Source: Coprococcus ammoniilyticus (GTDB taxonomy: Bacteria > Bacillota > Clostridia > Lachnospirales > Lachnospiraceae). From it: a stretch of 64,000 nt of DNA. The DNA lies in assembly GCF_025567345.1 (NCBI RefSeq), contig NZ_JAOQJS010000003.1:124001-188000 (forward strand), read 5' to 3'. Below, one piece after another: positions 51,056 to 61,900 of the stretch. Within the stretch, counting starts at the first letter, position 1, and every line of letters begins with the position of its first letter. The notes below the pieces were generated by a model, which was not told the origin of the DNA, searched no databases, and was given only the letters and a program-made list of their open reading frames with translations. The position numbers were made by a program, and so were the translations under genes.

Positions 51056-54000
51056 AATTCTACATCCCCCTTCTTATGTGCTTTGGATTTTTCTGCTTCT
51101 TTATTTTTTTGTTCCTGTGCTTTTGCCCTTGCCTGAAACTCTTTCAACGACTGCAGCACAGATTTTTTCAGTTCTCCTTTTTCGCCCTTTACAGGCTCTT
51201 TCTTTTGCGTCTGGTTCGGTTCTACTGATACGGATTCTTTCTTGACTGGTGCTTCTGGAACTTCCTGTTTCACTTTCACAGTCTGTTCCGCTTCCTGCAC
51301 TTTTCCATGTTTCTCATTCAGATACTTTTCCATATCATTGATTGCTTTCTGTACCAATGGACTTTCCTTATAATGAGGAATCATATCTATCAGTTCCCTG
51401 TCTACTCTGTCCCAACACATCAGTTCGTACTCTCCAGAATAATCTTTATCCCCGTCCTGCAGGTCAAAACCAATCCCTTTGCCTCCATGTAGTCGATCTG
51501 CCGGAATACTTTCATAAATCTTAATCGCTTCTTCCAGAGTAAGATTATTATGGTATTCTCCCATGACCGGAAACTCCATACACTCTGCTACATAAAAAGT
51601 AATCGTAGCTTCTGGTTGCTCCTGTTCTGGTTGTCTGGTAAAGATAGAAAGGGTTTCTGCATTTTCCAGGCGGGAAAGTAATAACCGGGCAGTTAGCACA
51701 TCACTGTCTATATCAGATTCTTCCGATACTTCAACCAGCCAGTCCTTTAAACACCCTGTTTTCTGATTCAAAATGTCCTCTGTGATTTTCTCTACCTGTT
51801 CTTCCCTGTTCTCAACGGTATCTTTATATTCGTAAGGATCATATTCATAGCTGAAATTATCTAAATCCACTGCCAGCTTTTTGATCTCCTGCTGATCAAG
51901 ATAGGCTTCGGACTCCCTCATATACTCTGCCAGAGTGATTCTTTCTTCTGCGATAGGATTGATGTCCACCTTAATACCTGCCATTGCTATACCATGAGCA
52001 TTTAATTCATTAAAGAAACTATCCTCCCGGATATTGCCACGATAAGAAAGCACTACATCAAGGTCAGAATCATTTCTGTAAAGTTCCTCTCTGCTTCTGG
52101 AACCATGCACCCTTGCAGCAAGCAGCTCTACTTCATTTTCCAGTCCCATTTCTTCCAGAATCCCCTGTGCATGATACAAGACACCCCGTTCCACTTCTGC
52201 CCTGCTAAGACCATTTAATGCAACCTCATCTCTTCCAATCTCAGAAGTCGCACGAAGCTCACCTGCCTGTAGTAAATCCTTTGAATGTTGGATGGTCATT
52301 GCCTCAAATTCTTTATAGTCTACTTTGACGCACTCCATATCATCCATTCTTTCACTTTTCAGGATTTCATAAGTAGCTTTCTGAACAGATACTTTGGAAT
52401 CGTCATAATCATTGGAATGGATTTCATGCAGGTCAGAATCATAAAAAATATAAAAATAACCTTCTTCTGTAGCCTGTACAGTCAGATACCCTTTGCTCTT
52501 AGTAAACTGCATTGCAATTCCCTCACAGGTATCCACTGCTCTTTCCCGGTCATAATCCTCGAAAATACTTGGTGGACAATTCTTTAATAACTGTGCCAGC
52601 TGCATCTGTCGTTCGCCTGCTTCTTCCACTTCTGCCATCAAATCCTCATAATCAACGAGAACTGCATTTTCCAGGGACATATCTTCATCTTCCAGAATAT
52701 CTTCCATTGCCTGCCGCATAGAAATATCAGGATTGTCATAAGCACCACCGTCGATCTCATCGTAATCCAAAGCATAAAAGGTATAATCATAGCCTTCCTC
52801 TGTTCTCTGGATTGCAAAATACCTATCGTCAATCTTATATGCCAGTTCATCCGGTTCCAGTTCCGGCATAAGTTCTTCCACAGAAATTCCTTTCTCCTGC
52901 AGATACTCTGAAATGGCTTCCAATGCTCCGGCATCATACCCATTCCAAAGATCTTCGGCTACAAGCTGACCATGTTCCGATACGATAATCCCTGCCACAT
53001 CTGAGCCATACTCATCATGTTCCATGAAGAAAAACTTCTCCCCTGCATACTCTCTTTCATCTACCGTATGCCAGGTTCCTGCATGTCCATCTGCTTCAAA
53101 TCCTCTGGTATCTTCTGTAATGGTGACTTCCTCTTCATCCAATGCCTGTTCAATCTTCTGCATACGGATCTCTGCCCTTGCCATATCAATAAATCCATCT
53201 AACACCGCCGGGTGGCTTTCTATCACATAATCCTGATTCAGATTCTTTCCCTGATTGATATTTTCCGGGATTTCGATATGCTCTGCCCAGTCTTTGTTCT
53301 GTCTGGAAAATCTGCCATCATAAGAAAGTTCCCGGAGCGTATTTGCCATAACAAACGTCATACGTTCTTCTCCAAACTGTTCCAGCACCTGTGTTGCGGC
53401 ATCTTCCTTTAAATGCAGTCCATCAAAATTTAATGCGATTGCTTCCTCGATTGCTTTCTTACAATCAATATTTAACTTTCTGGAATCCAGATAGGCATCT
53501 ACATCCCGTTCTTCCATTGCCTGAGCAAGTGTTCCTTTATAGACTGGGGGATAGGCTCTGGTATGATTATTTTCCAGTATCTCCATTCTCTGCTGTACAA
53601 AGTCCGGAAGTTCCTCAAAGCCGAAAGAATCCACATAATAAGCCTTTGTTTCCGCCGTCCGGTTTATAACTATGACATCGCTTACCGATAAGGAATGTCC
53701 ATGAAAATCGTTTGGGCGGTTGATATTAAATCTCTCAAAAATATCATCTAATGTGACCGTTGGTGTCCATGGAGCCGCATACACCATCCTGTAGTCTTTT
53801 CCATCAATGCTATAGCCTAATTTTTGAGCCGATTCAACCCCCATAAACTGATAAGTATGCTCTCCACCCGTATCCATCTGATAGATTGCAAAACGACCGC
53901 TTTCTCCATGAAGAAGTAAGGTTTCATCAATCTTTTCTGCACTATCCTGTTCCAGTTTTTCCTGTCTGGCTATCGCTGCTTCTCTTTCTTTATGTACTTC

Positions 54001-55917
54001 CCATTCCGTTTCCGTAATACCAAAGATACCGTCATGCCCCAGGATCGCATTTTCTGTTTCTGCAAGAATCTGTCCTGCCTGCTCTGGATTGTCTGGATTT
54101 CCATGTAATATAAAAACTTCTGCACCTTCACGATACAATTCTACTGCCCTGTTTTTTTCAAGAGGATACATGTGTTCCAGTCGGATTCCTGCTTCGTGCA
54201 TTTCTGTAAAACCGATCCTTCCATCTGGAAAGTTATCCATCTGTGCCTCTGTCTCATGCACAAGACTTCTCATAACTTCACTTCGGTCACCCCGATTCGC
54301 TGTCAGCATACGGTTTACCAGTCCCAAAACTTCGTCCCGGTCATCCATCTTATAAGCAAAATTTACGATAAGATTTCTTTGTGATTCCGTAAAATTCTCA
54401 TGGCTGGCGGTTTCTGCAGCTTCAATCAGTCTATGGGCATACTGCATGGTACTTTCCCTTTCTTCTGAAAGTTCTTTGGTTGGAAAGTTTGCCCTCGCAG
54501 CCTGGATCACTTCATGTACTAATTTTGTACCGGCTTCCTCATAAGATTCCCTCATATCCCAGACAAGATCATTCAGTCTTTCTACCTGTCCAGGAAAGGT
54601 TTCTGCATATTCCGTTACAAATGCTTTCTCTTCTTCTGTAAAAATCGTTCTCGGAAATTCTGCTTTTTCCACCAGCATTTCTGCCTGTTCTTTCGGTGTC
54701 AGCTCTGAAAAATAAGCACTGCCTGTATCTGCATCATACGCTGCATCAAAAAAGTGAATCGGATAATTTTCTCCCACTCCATCACTTGCATACAATACTG
54801 TGATTGCTGCACCTCTGTCCTCCAAAAATTCTTCCAGTGGTTTCTCATCCTCTGAAAGTTCTTTCTGTTCCAGTAAAGTAACATATTCCCTTACATTCTC
54901 CTGCACCTGTTCTGCTGTCATATTTTCAACCAGATTATAACTATATTCCGAACCCATACTGCCTGAAAGATACAAGATGACATCCTCTCTATGAAATGTT
55001 TCTCTGATCGGTCTTTCCATCTCAATTTCATGCATCTGCTCCTCAATGTTCCCAATGATCTCTGCCGATGTTTTTCGGATGGTATCCATAGACGCTTTCA
55101 GTGCCTTCATATCCCTGCTCTCGCACCAGCTGGCGATATAGGTAAACGAATATTCTGAAGTATCCAGACCAAAATGGTTGCAGACAATATAAGCGATACT
55201 TTCTGCTTCCACTTCCTTTGTTGTCTGGTCTTTTAAGACGCCTTCCGCATCCATTACTTCCCGGTCATGCAGCAATGCGTGGCTCACTTCATGGACTCCG
55301 GTTTTCATCGTCTGAACATTACTCATATCTTCCTTTATCGCAATATATTTTTCTGTCTGGTGATAGTAACCTTTCGCTTCCCCTTCCACATTCATCATAC
55401 GGATTGGCACTGGGGAAATATTCTGTAATGCTTGCATAAACGTGTCATAAAACTGTACACTTCCAGTAAGTTCCGGTACATCCAGGTCAGCAATCGGTTC
55501 TCCCTCTGTCTGACTGACATCAAATACCGTAGTTACCCGGAACCTTGGAATGACCATTTCCACAATCTCTGTTTCCGGTTGTCCGTCCTCCCCAATCACC
55601 GGTTCTTTTGTTACTGGGTCAATCTTTTCAATCTCCTGTTTTTCCCGGATTGGTGCAGGTGCGATGATCTGGATTCCCTTTTCCCCACGCTTTACATGGC
55701 GGTTAAATTTCTTCTGCCATGCCTGATACCCTGCCACCAGTGTTGCCTCCGGTTTCTGCATGGTGATCAGCAGCGTATTATTAAAGCTGTAATTATGGAA
55801 CTTCGACATGGTATTCAGATATTCTGTATATCTCTCCGATGTAAAGATTTCTTTTACTCCCTGCTCCAGTCGTTCCGATATTTCTTTTAACTGTTTCTCT
55901 ATATTATTGTTCGCCAT
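51052..55917 (-). CDS. Giant ArdC/metallopeptidase multi-domain protein
   Basis: The start at 55917 (MANNNIEKQLKEISERL) has GGAGGA eight bases upstream; the frame extends further without a better site. The 1621-aa polyprotein opens with an ArdC-like ssDNA-binding domain (~1-130: YSFNNTLLITMQKPEATLVA) and an HExxH zinc site HEVSHALLH (~209-217). A YodL-like domain follows at ~700-780 (FHGHSLSVSDVIVI) and DUF4316-like parts at ~960-1080. A small nucleotidyltransferase domain VHGSRSREELYRNDSDLD is near 1270, and an LPD-like domain is near 1450-1510. ArdC homologues protect incoming single-stranded DNA from restriction. This is probably delivered or expressed on transfer. Confidence 0.82.
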   Translation of the reverse strand: MANNNIEKQLKEISERLEQGVKEIFTSERYTEYLNTMSKFHNYSFNNTLLITMQKPEATLVAGYQAWQKKFNRHVKRGEKGIQIIAPAPIREKQEIEKIDPVTKEPVIGEDGQPETEIVEMVIPRFRVTTVFDVSQTEGEPIADLDVPELTGSVQFYDTFMQALQNISPVPIRMMNVEGEAKGYYHQTEKYIAIKEDMSNVQTMKTGVHEVSHALLHDREVMDAEGVLKDQTTKEVEAESIAYIVCNHFGLDTSEYSFTYIASWCESRDMKALKASMDTIRKTSAEIIGNIEEQMHEIEMERPIRETFHREDVILYLSGSMGSEYSYNLVENMTAEQVQENVREYVTLLEQKELSEDEKPLEEFLEDRGAAITVLYASDGVGENYPIHFFDAAYDADTGSAYFSELTPKEQAEMLVEKAEFPRTIFTEEEKAFVTEYAETFPGQVERLNDLVWDMRESYEEAGTKLVHEVIQAARANFPTKELSEERESTMQYAHRLIEAAETASHENFTESQRNLIVNFAYKMDDRDEVLGLVNRMLTANRGDRSEVMRSLVHETEAQMDNFPDGRIGFTEMHEAGIRLEHMYPLEKNRAVELYREGAEVFILHGNPDNPEQAGQILAETENAILGHDGIFGITETEWEVHKEREAAIARQEKLEQDSAEKIDETLLLHGESGRFAIYQMDTGGEHTYQFMGVESAQKLGYSIDGKDYRMVYAAPWTPTVTLDDIFERFNINRPNDFHGHSLSVSDVIVINRTAETKAYYVDSFGFEELPDFVQQRMEILENNHTRAYPPVYKGTLAQAMEERDVDAYLDSRKLNIDCKKAIEEAIALNFDGLHLKEDAATQVLEQFGEERMTFVMANTLRELSYDGRFSRQNKDWAEHIEIPENINQGKNLNQDYVIESHPAVLDGFIDMARAEIRMQKIEQALDEEEVTITEDTRGFEADGHAGTWHTVDEREYAGEKFFFMEHDEYGSDVAGIIVSEHGQLVAEDLWNGYDAGALEAISEYLQEKGISVEELMPELEPDELAYKIDDRYFAIQRTEEGYDYTFYALDYDEIDGGAYDNPDISMRQAMEDILEDEDMSLENAVLVDYEDLMAEVEEAGERQMQLAQLLKNCPPSIFEDYDRERAVDTCEGIAMQFTKSKGYLTVQATEEGYFYIFYDSDLHEIHSNDYDDSKVSVQKATYEILKSERMDDMECVKVDYKEFEAMTIQHSKDLLQAGELRATSEIGRDEVALNGLSRAEVERGVLYHAQGILEEMGLENEVELLAARVHGSRSREELYRNDSDLDVVLSYRGNIREDSFFNELNAHGIAMAGIKVDINPIAEERITLAEYMRESEAYLDQQEIKKLAVDLDNFSYEYDPYEYKDTVENREEQVEKITEDILNQKTGCLKDWLVEVSEESDIDSDVLTARLLLSRLENAETLSIFTRQPEQEQPEATITFYVAECMEFPVMGEYHNNLTLEEAIKIYESIPADRLHGGKGIGFDLQDGDKDYSGEYELMCWDRVDRELIDMIPHYKESPLVQKAINDMEKYLNEKHGKVQEAEQTVKVKQEVPEAPVKKESVSVEPNQTQKKEPVKGEKGELKKSVLQSLKEFQARAKAQEQKNKEAEKSKAHKKGDVEL

Positions 55918-55972
55918 AAACAAATCCTCCATTTTAGGATTCCCGCCAGAGGAAACTCTGACGGGAACTCTT

Positions 55973-58900
55973 TTATAACTCCTGTTCGTGCTTTTTCTTT
56001 GCACTTTTCTGTGTAACGGTCTGTTCCGCTGTATTCTGCTGTGCCTTCTCCTGCTTTAACAGTTCCAGAATGGACGGCTTATGGATTTTGTCCGCTGTTT
56101 CCGGAAGTTCTTTTTCTTCCACGTTTTCCCTGCTGTCTACGGAACTTTCTTCTCTGCCAATATCCTCATCTGCCAGAATAGTCTCATTACCCTTTTCATC
56201 CATGTTCAGCAACGCATTTAATTCTGATAATCGTTCCATCTTTTCATTCAGTTCCGCTTCTTTCGGGAATGGCTTCTTCACCTCTTCCTGTGCGGTAGCA
56301 AGCTGTTGTTGTACAGTTTCCAGTTTCTGCTCACTTTCCGTCAGCTTCCTGTCGATAGAAGAAAGGGTGTTATGGATACGCTGCATATTTCCTACCGGGT
56401 CTTTTCCGATTTCCAGCTTATAAGAACATTTTCCTTTGATCGTCAATTCAAAAGCATTGGAGAACATATTATAGGAAGCGGATAATGTAAACCCATGATA
56501 CTCTCCGACCTTTCCACCTGTGCTGACCGCTTTTAATCCTGCACAGGCAGCGATCAATGCTTCTCCTGCTTCTTTCTTATCTTCATAAAGGACATTCCCT
56601 ACCGTCATGACAAACTTGTCATTATCCTGTAAATCCACACTTTTTACTACCTGCGAATCCACCTGCATTCCGGCAATCCGTTCTTTCAATGCACTGATCT
56701 GTACTGGGAAATTCTTTGCAATATCGGATTCCAGACGGTAAATCTGACTGGTATGGTTTGCCTTTAGAAGTTTCAGCTTACTCACCTGTACATCCAGATC
56801 CATTTTTTCCTTAATGTAGGGATTTCCTGTGGCAAGTGCCTTGATCTCGGCATAAGACAATGCCGTATCATCCACATCTTCACAAGCCCTGACTGGCGAT
56901 TTACTGGTCATGATCTGACTGATGAACTTCTGCTTGTTTTCCAAAATCTGCCACATGTACGCATCAAAGGTATTTTCTGTCACATACCGGAATATCTTTA
57001 CCTTCTCATTCTGGTTTCCCTGCCTTAAAATACGCCCTTCCTGCTGTTCCAGATCGGATGGTTTCCATGGACAGTCAAGATGATGGAGAGCGATTAGTCT
57101 GTCCTGCACGTTCGTACCTGCACCAAGTTTCGGAGTGGAACCCATAAGGATTCTCACCTGCCCGGCCCGTACCTTTGCAAACAGATCTGCTTTCTTTGCC
57201 TCCGTGTTGTATTCATGGATAAAAGCAATCTCTTCTTTTGGAATTCCTCTGGCAACCAGTTTGTTCCGGACATCATCATATACGTTGAAAGTCCCATCCC
57301 CTTTTGGAGTAGACAGGTCACAGAAGATCAGCTGTGTTGTCCTGTCTGCTTTTCCCTCATCCCATACCTGAAAAGCATTTTCCACGCAGGTATTGACCTT
57401 GCTTTTTTCTGCATCCGGTAGAAGTTCATTTAACAACCTCTGATCCAATGCACATTTTCTTCCGTCATTGGTAATCTTAAGCATGTTATCTACCGTTGGA
57501 TTCACAAGGCCGGCTCTTACATCTTCCGCACGTTCAGAAAAGGCACTGACCATTTCCTGCTGTTCTTCACTTGGTTTTAAGACTTCATTGATAAATTCTG
57601 CTTCCGGTACGGGAAGATTCAGCATATCTGATGTCTGAATATCCGCAGCTTCTTTAAAAATAGAGATCAGCTCCGGAAGATTAAAAAAACGGGCAAACCG
57701 TGTTTTTGCACGATAGCCCGTTCCTTCCGGTGATAATTCGATTGCGGTTACTGTCTCCCCGAACGTTGCCGCCCAGGAATCAAAGTGTCCCATACCCATA
57801 CGCATAAGTGTGTCATACTGAAGATAACGCATGATGGTGTAAAGTTCCGTCATACTATTCGATACGGGAGTACCCGTTGCAAAAGTAATTCCTCTGCCGC
57901 CTGTCAGTTCATCCATGTACCGGCATTTCATAAACATATCGGAACTTTTCTGTGCATCCGTCTGTGAAATACCTGCCACATTTCGCATTTTTGTGTATAA
58001 AAAGAGGTTCTTAAAGCCATGGCTTTCATCCACAAACAGCCTGTCTACACCTAACTGCTCGAAAGTTACTACATCATCTTTTCTGGTCTGGTCATTGAGT
58101 TTTTTCATTCTTGCCTGCAGACTCTTCTTTGTTTTTTCCAACTGCTTGATGGTATAATTCTGCCCTGCCTGATGTGCTGCTTCTTCAATAGAAAATGTAA
58201 TGTCTGCAATCTGCTGTTCCAACATGGCAATCTGACGTTCCTTTGAAAGAGGGATTTTCTCAAACTGCGTATGTCCGATAATCACCGCATCATAATCCCC
58301 TGTCGCAATGCGGGAACAGAACCGTTTTCGGTTTGCCGGTTCAAAATCTTTCTTCGTTGCCACCAAGATATTTGCCCCCGGATAAAGACGTAAAAAGTCA
58401 CTGCCCCATTGCTCTGTCAAATGATTTGGTACGACATAGAGATTCTTCTGTGATAGTCCCAACCGTTTTGATTCCATACCAGCAGCGATCATCTGAAAAG
58501 TTTTTCCTGCTCCTACGCAGTGTGCCAGTAACGTATTGTTTCCATATAATACATGAGCCACCGCATTTTTCTGGTGCGGCATCAGGGTAATCTCTGGATT
58601 CATACCGACAAACTGAATATGACTTCCATCATATTCTCGTGGGCGGATACTGTTAAATCGTTCATTGTAAATCTTACATAAATCTTCCCGTCGGTGCAGG
58701 TCTTTAAATATCCATTCCTTAAATTCCTCTTTGATCAGCTCCTGCTTCTGCTGTGCCAGCATTGTTTCTTTTCGGTTCAGTTCCCGGTGTTCCCCATCGG
58801 CATCCTGTATCGTGTCATAAATCTTGGTATCTCTAAGGTTTAAGGCATCTTCCAAAAGGCGGTATGCATTGGCTCTCTGTGTTCCATAAGTGGAAGTGAC

Positions 58901-61900
58901 AAGAGCATTTCCATAGCTGTCCACGCTTTTTCCCATGACATTCCACTGTCCGGTCACTTCTGCATACTGGACTTTGATTTTGTCCCCTACATAATATCTT
59001 GGAGTATGGAATGTCTCTGCCATGAACTGTGTGATATAATCCTCTGAAATCCAGGTTGCTCCAAGTCTTGCCTCAATCTCTGATGCATCCAGATCTTTCG
59101 GTTGTACCTGCTCCAAATACTGTACATTCACCTGATATTCCGGGCGGTGTTCTACAAACTGTTTGGCAATCTGCAACTTCTCCCTTACATTTCCCGAAAG
59201 GTATTCATCCGACGGCTCCCACTTTTCACTGATTGGATTCTTAAAGATCACTCCTGCCAGTTCTTCGGTAAGCTCCTCTTCTGTTTTCCCGGAAAGCTGT
59301 GCCATATAGGAAAGGTCAACGCCTGCCCTCTCACCAATGGAAACCGCAAGTGCTTCACTGGCAGTATCCACGGAAGTTACTGTTTCTGCCCGACGGATTG
59401 TACGCTTGGTAAAAATATCTGCTTTTCGTTTCAGATTTCCCTTGTCATCCAGAAATTCCAGAGAAGTCAAAAGACAATAGCTGCTGTCCTGACTAAATGC
59501 CCTCTTATTGGCATTGCTGCTGAGTAAACCATATTTTGCTGTAAAGGTATCGTATTCTTCATTGAGTTTTCCCTGCAGCTTTGTGATCTGTTCATCGCTT
59601 CCCTCTTCCATCTGGCACTGGATCAGTTCATTCGTAACATCACGGATCTTCACCATCCCTTTGACACGTTCCGCTGTCATTGCCGGAAGTTCCATCCGGT
59701 TCATCACAGAGTTTTCCCGGTAATACACTTCCTCATTGACCACCGTAAAGCTGAAATTCTTTACTTCCGGGTCTGCTGGAATGGACACCACATCTTCTTC
59801 CAGTTCGGTATCGGAAAGTTCCAGTTCCGTAATGGTACCATGTATATGCTTTACAGCTTCCTTTAACTGCTCCTCTAAGGTTATTCCCTCTTTTGGTTTT
59901 ACGGTCACTTCCTGCTTTCCATACTGGGTACTTTCTGTAGTAAACTCACCAAGCACCATTTCCGGATGCTCTGCAAAATAAGCATTGACTGAATAGCCTT
60001 CCGGTGTTTCCTTTAAATTTAACCATTCCGGTTCCTCAATGGATGCCCTGTCCCTTTTCTGGAAAAACAGAATATCAGAAACAACGCTGGTATTGGCATT
60101 TCTCTGGAACGCATTATTCGGTAATCGGATGGCTCCAAGCAGTTCTGCCCGGTTTGCGATATACTGTCTCACTGCCGGGTTCTGCTTATCCATCGTTCCA
60201 CTGGAAGTTACCACTGCAACTACACCGCCCGGACGGACCAGATCAAGGGATTTTGCAATAAAATAATCATGGATCATAAAATGATGCCGGTCATATCTGC
60301 GGTCACTGACCTGATACGCCCCAAATGGAACATTGCCTATCACACAGTCAAAAAAGCTGTCCGGATAACTGGTTTCCTCAAATCCCTGTACTGCAATCTT
60401 GTTTTTCTGGTAAAGCTGTTTTGCGATTCTTCCCGAAACCGGGTCGAGTTCCACACCGTACATATTGGCTTTGCCCATACTCTCCGGGATCAGTCCCATA
60501 AAGTTACCGACACCACAGGACGGCTCCAGAATATTTCCCTGTTTCAGTCCCATATTTTCCAGTACTTCATACATACTTCGGATCACGGTCGGGGACGTAT
60601 AAAAAGCATTTAAGGTCGATGCCCTTGCTGCACTGTATTCTTCCGGCGATAAAGTATTCTTTAATTCCAGATACTCATTCGCCCAGCTGCTGTTACTCTC
60701 CTCAAATGCCTGTGGGATACCACCCCAGCCAACATAACGGGATAAGATTTCCTGTTCTTCGGGTGTTGCCAGACGTTCTTCTTTCTCCAAAGTCTGTAAC
60801 AAATGGATGGCTTCCATATTTGCTTTATACTTTGCTTTCGGACCGCCTGCTCCAAGGTCATTATCCTGAATCCGAAAGTTATGCGGTTCTGTTACAATCT
60901 TTTCTGCTTCCGGTTTCAAATATGGCTGGAATTCTCCTTCATATCCAAACAGTTCATTTTCTCCGGGAATATAATTGCGTCCGGTTTCCAGGCACCGGAA
61001 CACATCGGCAGTTGGTGCATTGCTGACTGCATAAAACTCATCATACGAATATTTAGGGAAATCTTCTGTATGATAGGTCGACAGATGAAGTTCTGTATTG
61101 GAACGGGTCTGTGCAACCAGATCTTTTCCCTCTAGTCCTTCCGGCAATACCCCTACTGCTTCAAAGTGATACCCCTGATACTCAAAAACACCCTCATCCC
61201 AGGACTCTGCCAGTTCTTCTGCTGTTTTAGCTGTTGTCTCTTCTTCTGGTTCAGTTGGTTCCTGTCCCTCAGAATCTTTCGTTGTTTCCTGTTCCTGACT
61301 TTCCAGAATAGATTCTTCGGCAGTAACCTCTTCCTCTTCTATTTCCTCCACATCTGACATATCTACTACGGTCGGTTCTGTCACTGCCTTTGTATCCAAG
61401 AAATCAAACATGGTCATCTGGTGTCCGGATGGTTCCGCAAAAGATGATTCTGCTTCCGGTGTCGGGAATATCGTATAGGTTCCTTCTGCATACTGGTGGA
61501 GTTCCGAAAGAAGTTCTGTTTTCTGCTGGTAGTTTGTCCCATATGCCTCAAAATCCAATGGCAAAGCTGCCAATGCTGCATCCATCTTCTGTAACAGTTC
61601 TTCTGTCTGCTCTGGATTCTCTAAAACTGCCACCATTTCTTTTCCTGGTTTTTCCCAGAAGAAGTCCTCCGTAAATGGTCTGTCCACCTCTTCCGGAAGA
61701 CGGTCATAAAAACGGAGTACCTTATTTGCCATCTGCTCCCGTTCATATTCCGGCATACGAGCATAATCTTCTGCCTGCAAGAACTGGTCATTCTTTATCA
61801 GATAAGCTACTCTATTTGCAACTTTATTCCAGGATAATAAAATTGACGTATATGGATTCCCATAAGCACCTCTTGCAAGAAACAAGCCTTTTCCATCATA

